Source of the DNA: Bacteroidota bacterium
GTDB taxonomy: Bacteria; Bacteroidota; Bacteroidia; UKL13-3
Direction: 5' to 3'
Length of the DNA stretch: 8,530 nucleotides
Assembly: GCA_947460565.1 (NCBI GenBank)
Contig: CANHJJ010000066.1
Location: forward strand, 1-8,530
Part shown: piece by piece, positions 6,545 through 8,530 of the stretch
Layout: every line of letters begins with the position of its first letter
Position numbering within the stretch: the first letter of the stretch is position 1
The notes under the pieces: generated by a model
Seen by the model: only the letters and a program-made list of their open reading frames with translations
Databases searched by the model: none
What the model was told of the DNA's origin: nothing
Program-made: the position numbers and the translations under genes

Positions 6545-8470
6545 TTATTGTTTATTGTACAAATGAATCCAACTCAAAGGATCGATGTCTTTTTTAGCTT
6601 TACGCAATATTTGAGTTGCTGTAGCTTTATCATCTGTAGAGATAGTTGCAACTTTAAGTATTCTTGATTTACCAGCATCTCTATATACATTAGCCTCAAA
6701 GCCTTTTGCTCTCATTTTATCTCTAAAAATAAATGCTGATTTAGCATGAGACAAACCGTAGCAAGCCACTATTACATTGTATTTGTATGGTGGAGGAGCG
6801 ATTTCTTCAGATTTTTCAGCAATTAAAGCTTTTGTAACGTTTGGCTTTTCCTTTACCATTTTCGGCTCTTCCTTAATTTGAGCCTTCGGCTCCTCTATTA
6901 TAGTCTCAGGAATTACAACTTTTGGCTCTTCTACTTTAGGCTCTTCTACTTTAGGTTGTTCAACTTTTGGTTCTTCTTTTTTTGGTTCAACTATTTTAGG
7001 TTCTTCTAGTTTTGGTTTTTCGATTGGTTTAATTTCTTCAACCTTAGCTGTTTCTTTTGGTTTATTTTCAGTCAATGGTATTTTTTCAACCTCCATTTCT
7101 TTCGCACCTTTTATTCTGATATAATTTCCGTTACTCCAATCGATTAACTCACGTTTATTTTTGTTAGCAATTTTGTATGAAATACCCGCACTTGCATAAA
7201 TGTGGTGATTCAAAGATGCTTTATCTCCAGCACCGTCCAGCCATTTAGTGCCATTGTAATTGAAATCAAAACCAGTTAGGAAATCAAAATTTTTGTTTAT
7301 GTATTTTCTAGCTTGTAAACCCAAAACAACATTTTGAGTGCCTTTATAATAATCAATATTGCTTTTGGTTTTATCGGCCATTGTAATATCATTATTATAA
7401 AGTAAAGTGCCAATACCAATAACTGCATAGTAATTCCATTTATTTAACTCAAGAGGTTCGGAATTTATTCTTCTTAAATTAACTAACATACGTAATGAAA
7501 TCTGATTCAAGCTATTTGAAAATTCTTTAACGCTTTCTGGTGCACTATTATTTACTATGGCTGAAGAAACATCTTGACTACCATTAAATTTACCATAATT
7601 ATAAGCAAGTTGAAAGGATAACATTCTAGATAAAGAATATCTAATTCCTAAACCACCCATCATAGTTGGACTGTATCCGATTGGATTGAATAAAATTGGC
7701 AAACCTAAATTGGCATCAGCACTCCACTTTATGTAATCTTTTGGGGTTACTTCATCTTGTTTAGGCTCATTTTTGTGTTTCCAATCAATGAGGTTGTTAT
7801 AATTGATTGCACCAATTTTATATGAAATTCCAATAGAGGTATTAATATAATTATCATTTTTCTTGTCAGCGTAGGCTCCATCCATCCAATAGGTTTCAAG
7901 ATAGGTAAATTCACTAGAGGCAAATGCGTCAATAGATGATGTTATGAAATATCTAGCACCTAAACCAACTTGATAATTACGAAATGGTTTGCTTCCATAT
8001 TCGCTCATTTTATACCTGTTTCCGTCAGTGTTTACTTGAGATAATTTATTATAGAGCAATCCCGCCCCAAAACTTAGATAAGGAATAAATTTATTTTTTG
8101 GTTTTTTGTCGAGTCCTAAAACTTTTGTTAAATTGTATTGCAAATTGCCGCTAATGCCAACAAATTCATTTTTGTAACTAACAATATCTTTTGTGCCAAA
8201 TTCGCTCAATGGACCTGTAGCAGGCGGATTATTAGGTTTCGCATAAAAAGAGTTGTAACTTAGTCTTCCAGATATTGAAATCGAAGGGGAAATTGAATAC
8301 CTCAATCCACCTTGGTAAATGCCAACAGGTTCAGAATTAATTGAAAACATTGTAACTGGAATACCAAGTGACAAGTCTGCACTAAGCCTTTTGGCTTGTT
8401 GTGAAATGGATATCTTTGCAGTTAGTAAGCAAACTAAAAGCATTATTGTGTTCTTAGATATTATTTTCAT
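6545..8470 (-). CDS. Twin-barrel envelope protein with repeat linker and C-terminal SPOR domain
   Basis: Probable outer-membrane protein reaching the cell wall; 641 residues. No named family was recognised for the whole. A signal peptide occupies about residues 1-24 (a hydrophobic core, then ISISQ). Two barrel-like modules follow, about 29-231 and 249-446. Both open with SADxxLGxP, carry a GGLRYSIS/GLGIRYSLS strand pair, and close with a W(M/L)DGA motif, a GISYKI strand and LIDW. Residues about 460-545 are a Glu/Lys/Pro-rich linker of PKVEEP-type repeats. The C-terminus (about 564-638, from YNVIVACYG through a central helix and ILKVATIS to WIHLYNK) matches a SPOR domain, known to bind denuded peptidoglycan glycan strands. 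The ATG at 8470 is right for the signal peptide; the other nearby upstream ATG leads quickly to a stop. The promoter is unclear or beyond the window. It probably forms an envelope unit with the OmpA-family gene downstream. Barrel topology is inferred from strand patterns. Confidence 0.85.
   Translation of the reverse strand: MKIISKNTIMLLVCLLTAKISISQQAKRLSADLSLGIPVTMFSINSEPVGIYQGGLRYSISPSISISGRLSYNSFYAKPNNPPATGPLSEFGTKDIVSYKNEFVGISGNLQYNLTKVLGLDKKPKNKFIPYLSFGAGLLYNKLSQVNTDGNRYKMSEYGSKPFRNYQVGLGARYFITSSIDAFASSEFTYLETYWMDGAYADKKNDNYINTSIGISYKIGAINYNNLIDWKHKNEPKQDEVTPKDYIKWSADANLGLPILFNPIGYSPTMMGGLGIRYSLSRMLSFQLAYNYGKFNGSQDVSSAIVNNSAPESVKEFSNSLNQISLRMLVNLRRINSEPLELNKWNYYAVIGIGTLLYNNDITMADKTKSNIDYYKGTQNVVLGLQARKYINKNFDFLTGFDFNYNGTKWLDGAGDKASLNHHIYASAGISYKIANKNKRELIDWSNGNYIRIKGAKEMEVEKIPLTENKPKETAKVEEIKPIEKPKLEEPKIVEPKKEEPKVEQPKVEEPKVEEPKVVIPETIIEEPKAQIKEEPKMVKEKPNVTKALIAEKSEEIAPPPYKYNVIVACYGLSHAKSAFIFRDKMRAKGFEANVYRDAGKSRILKVATISTDDKATATQILRKAKKDIDPLSWIHLYNKQ
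6887..7021 (-). repeat. In-frame short tandem repeats coding a PK-E-E-P linker
   Basis: Imperfect 12-18-base direct repeats (on the plus strand, variants of GGCTCTTCTACTTTA) encode about residues 484-528 of the SPOR protein as runs of PKVEEP, PKLEEP, PKKEEP and PKVEQP. The composition predicts an extended, charged linker between barrel and SPOR domain. Such repeats often vary in copy number by slippage; that is expectation, not observed here. Confidence 0.85.
7133..8386 (-). repeat. Internal duplication: two tandem barrel modules in one gene
   Basis: Residues about 29-231 (7778-8386) and 249-446 (7133-7726) align over their whole length at an offset of about 220 residues. Matching points are SADLSLGIP with SADANLGLP, GGLRYSIS with GLGIRYSLS, YWMDGAYADK with KWLDGAGDK, TSIGISYKIG with ASAGISYKIA, and NLIDWKHKN with ELIDWSNGN. 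Divergence elsewhere is high, so the duplication looks old rather than recent. Confidence 0.8.
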
Positions 8471-8530
8471 TTTATTTGCATTGGTTAATTTAATTTATGT
8501 AGTTTTACTAACTTCATATCGCAATAATAC

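Noticed and set aside
8471..8530. Promoter search upstream of the twin-barrel gene
   Set aside because: Only 60 bases remain; no TAnnTTTG box is present on the minus strand and the promoter may lie beyond the window.

Overview
The window looks like a chromosomal segment of an AT-rich Bacteroidota bacterium. This rests on three things: TAnnTTTG-type -7 promoter boxes upstream of several genes, the A-rich or weak Shine-Dalgarno regions, and the protein families present (a secreted Flavobacterium-type cyclomaltodextrinase, and outer-membrane barrels joined to thrombospondin type-3/OmpA or SPOR domains). I cannot place it below phylum with confidence. No phage, insertion sequence, CRISPR, tRNA or rRNA was seen.

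Layout: (1) 1-1447, minus strand: aspS, aspartyl-tRNA synthetase, with its C-terminal end cut off by the window. It carries an in-frame extra segment of about 20 residues built around a perfect 22-bp palindrome. (2) 1448-1585: divergent intergenic region with a -7-like box for each flanking gene. (3) 1586-3442, plus: periplasmic cyclomaltodextrinase/neopullulanase-type GH13 enzyme. (4) 3524-4921, plus: lpd, dihydrolipoyl dehydrogenase, with its own promoter-like sequence. (5) 4937-4966: hairpin usable as a terminator on both strands, between convergent genes. (6) 5007-6458, minus: outer-membrane barrel, Ca-binding type-3 repeats and an OmpA peptidoglycan-binding domain. (7) 6463-6504: strong hairpin that ends four bases before the start codon of gene 6. 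(8) 6545-8470, minus: an unusual envelope protein with two tandem homologous barrel-like modules, a Pro/Glu/Lys repeat linker and a C-terminal SPOR domain.

The first half is core metabolism (translation, alpha-glucan breakdown, 2-oxoacid dehydrogenase complexes) with no evident functional link between genes. The second half is a two-gene cell-envelope unit. Its barrel modules appear related to one another (three copies over two genes), and each protein ends in a different peptidoglycan-binding domain, suggesting a pair of outer membrane-to-cell wall tethers. The points most worth following are the palindrome inside aspS, the twin-barrel SPOR architecture, and the hairpin in the leader of the OmpA-family gene.
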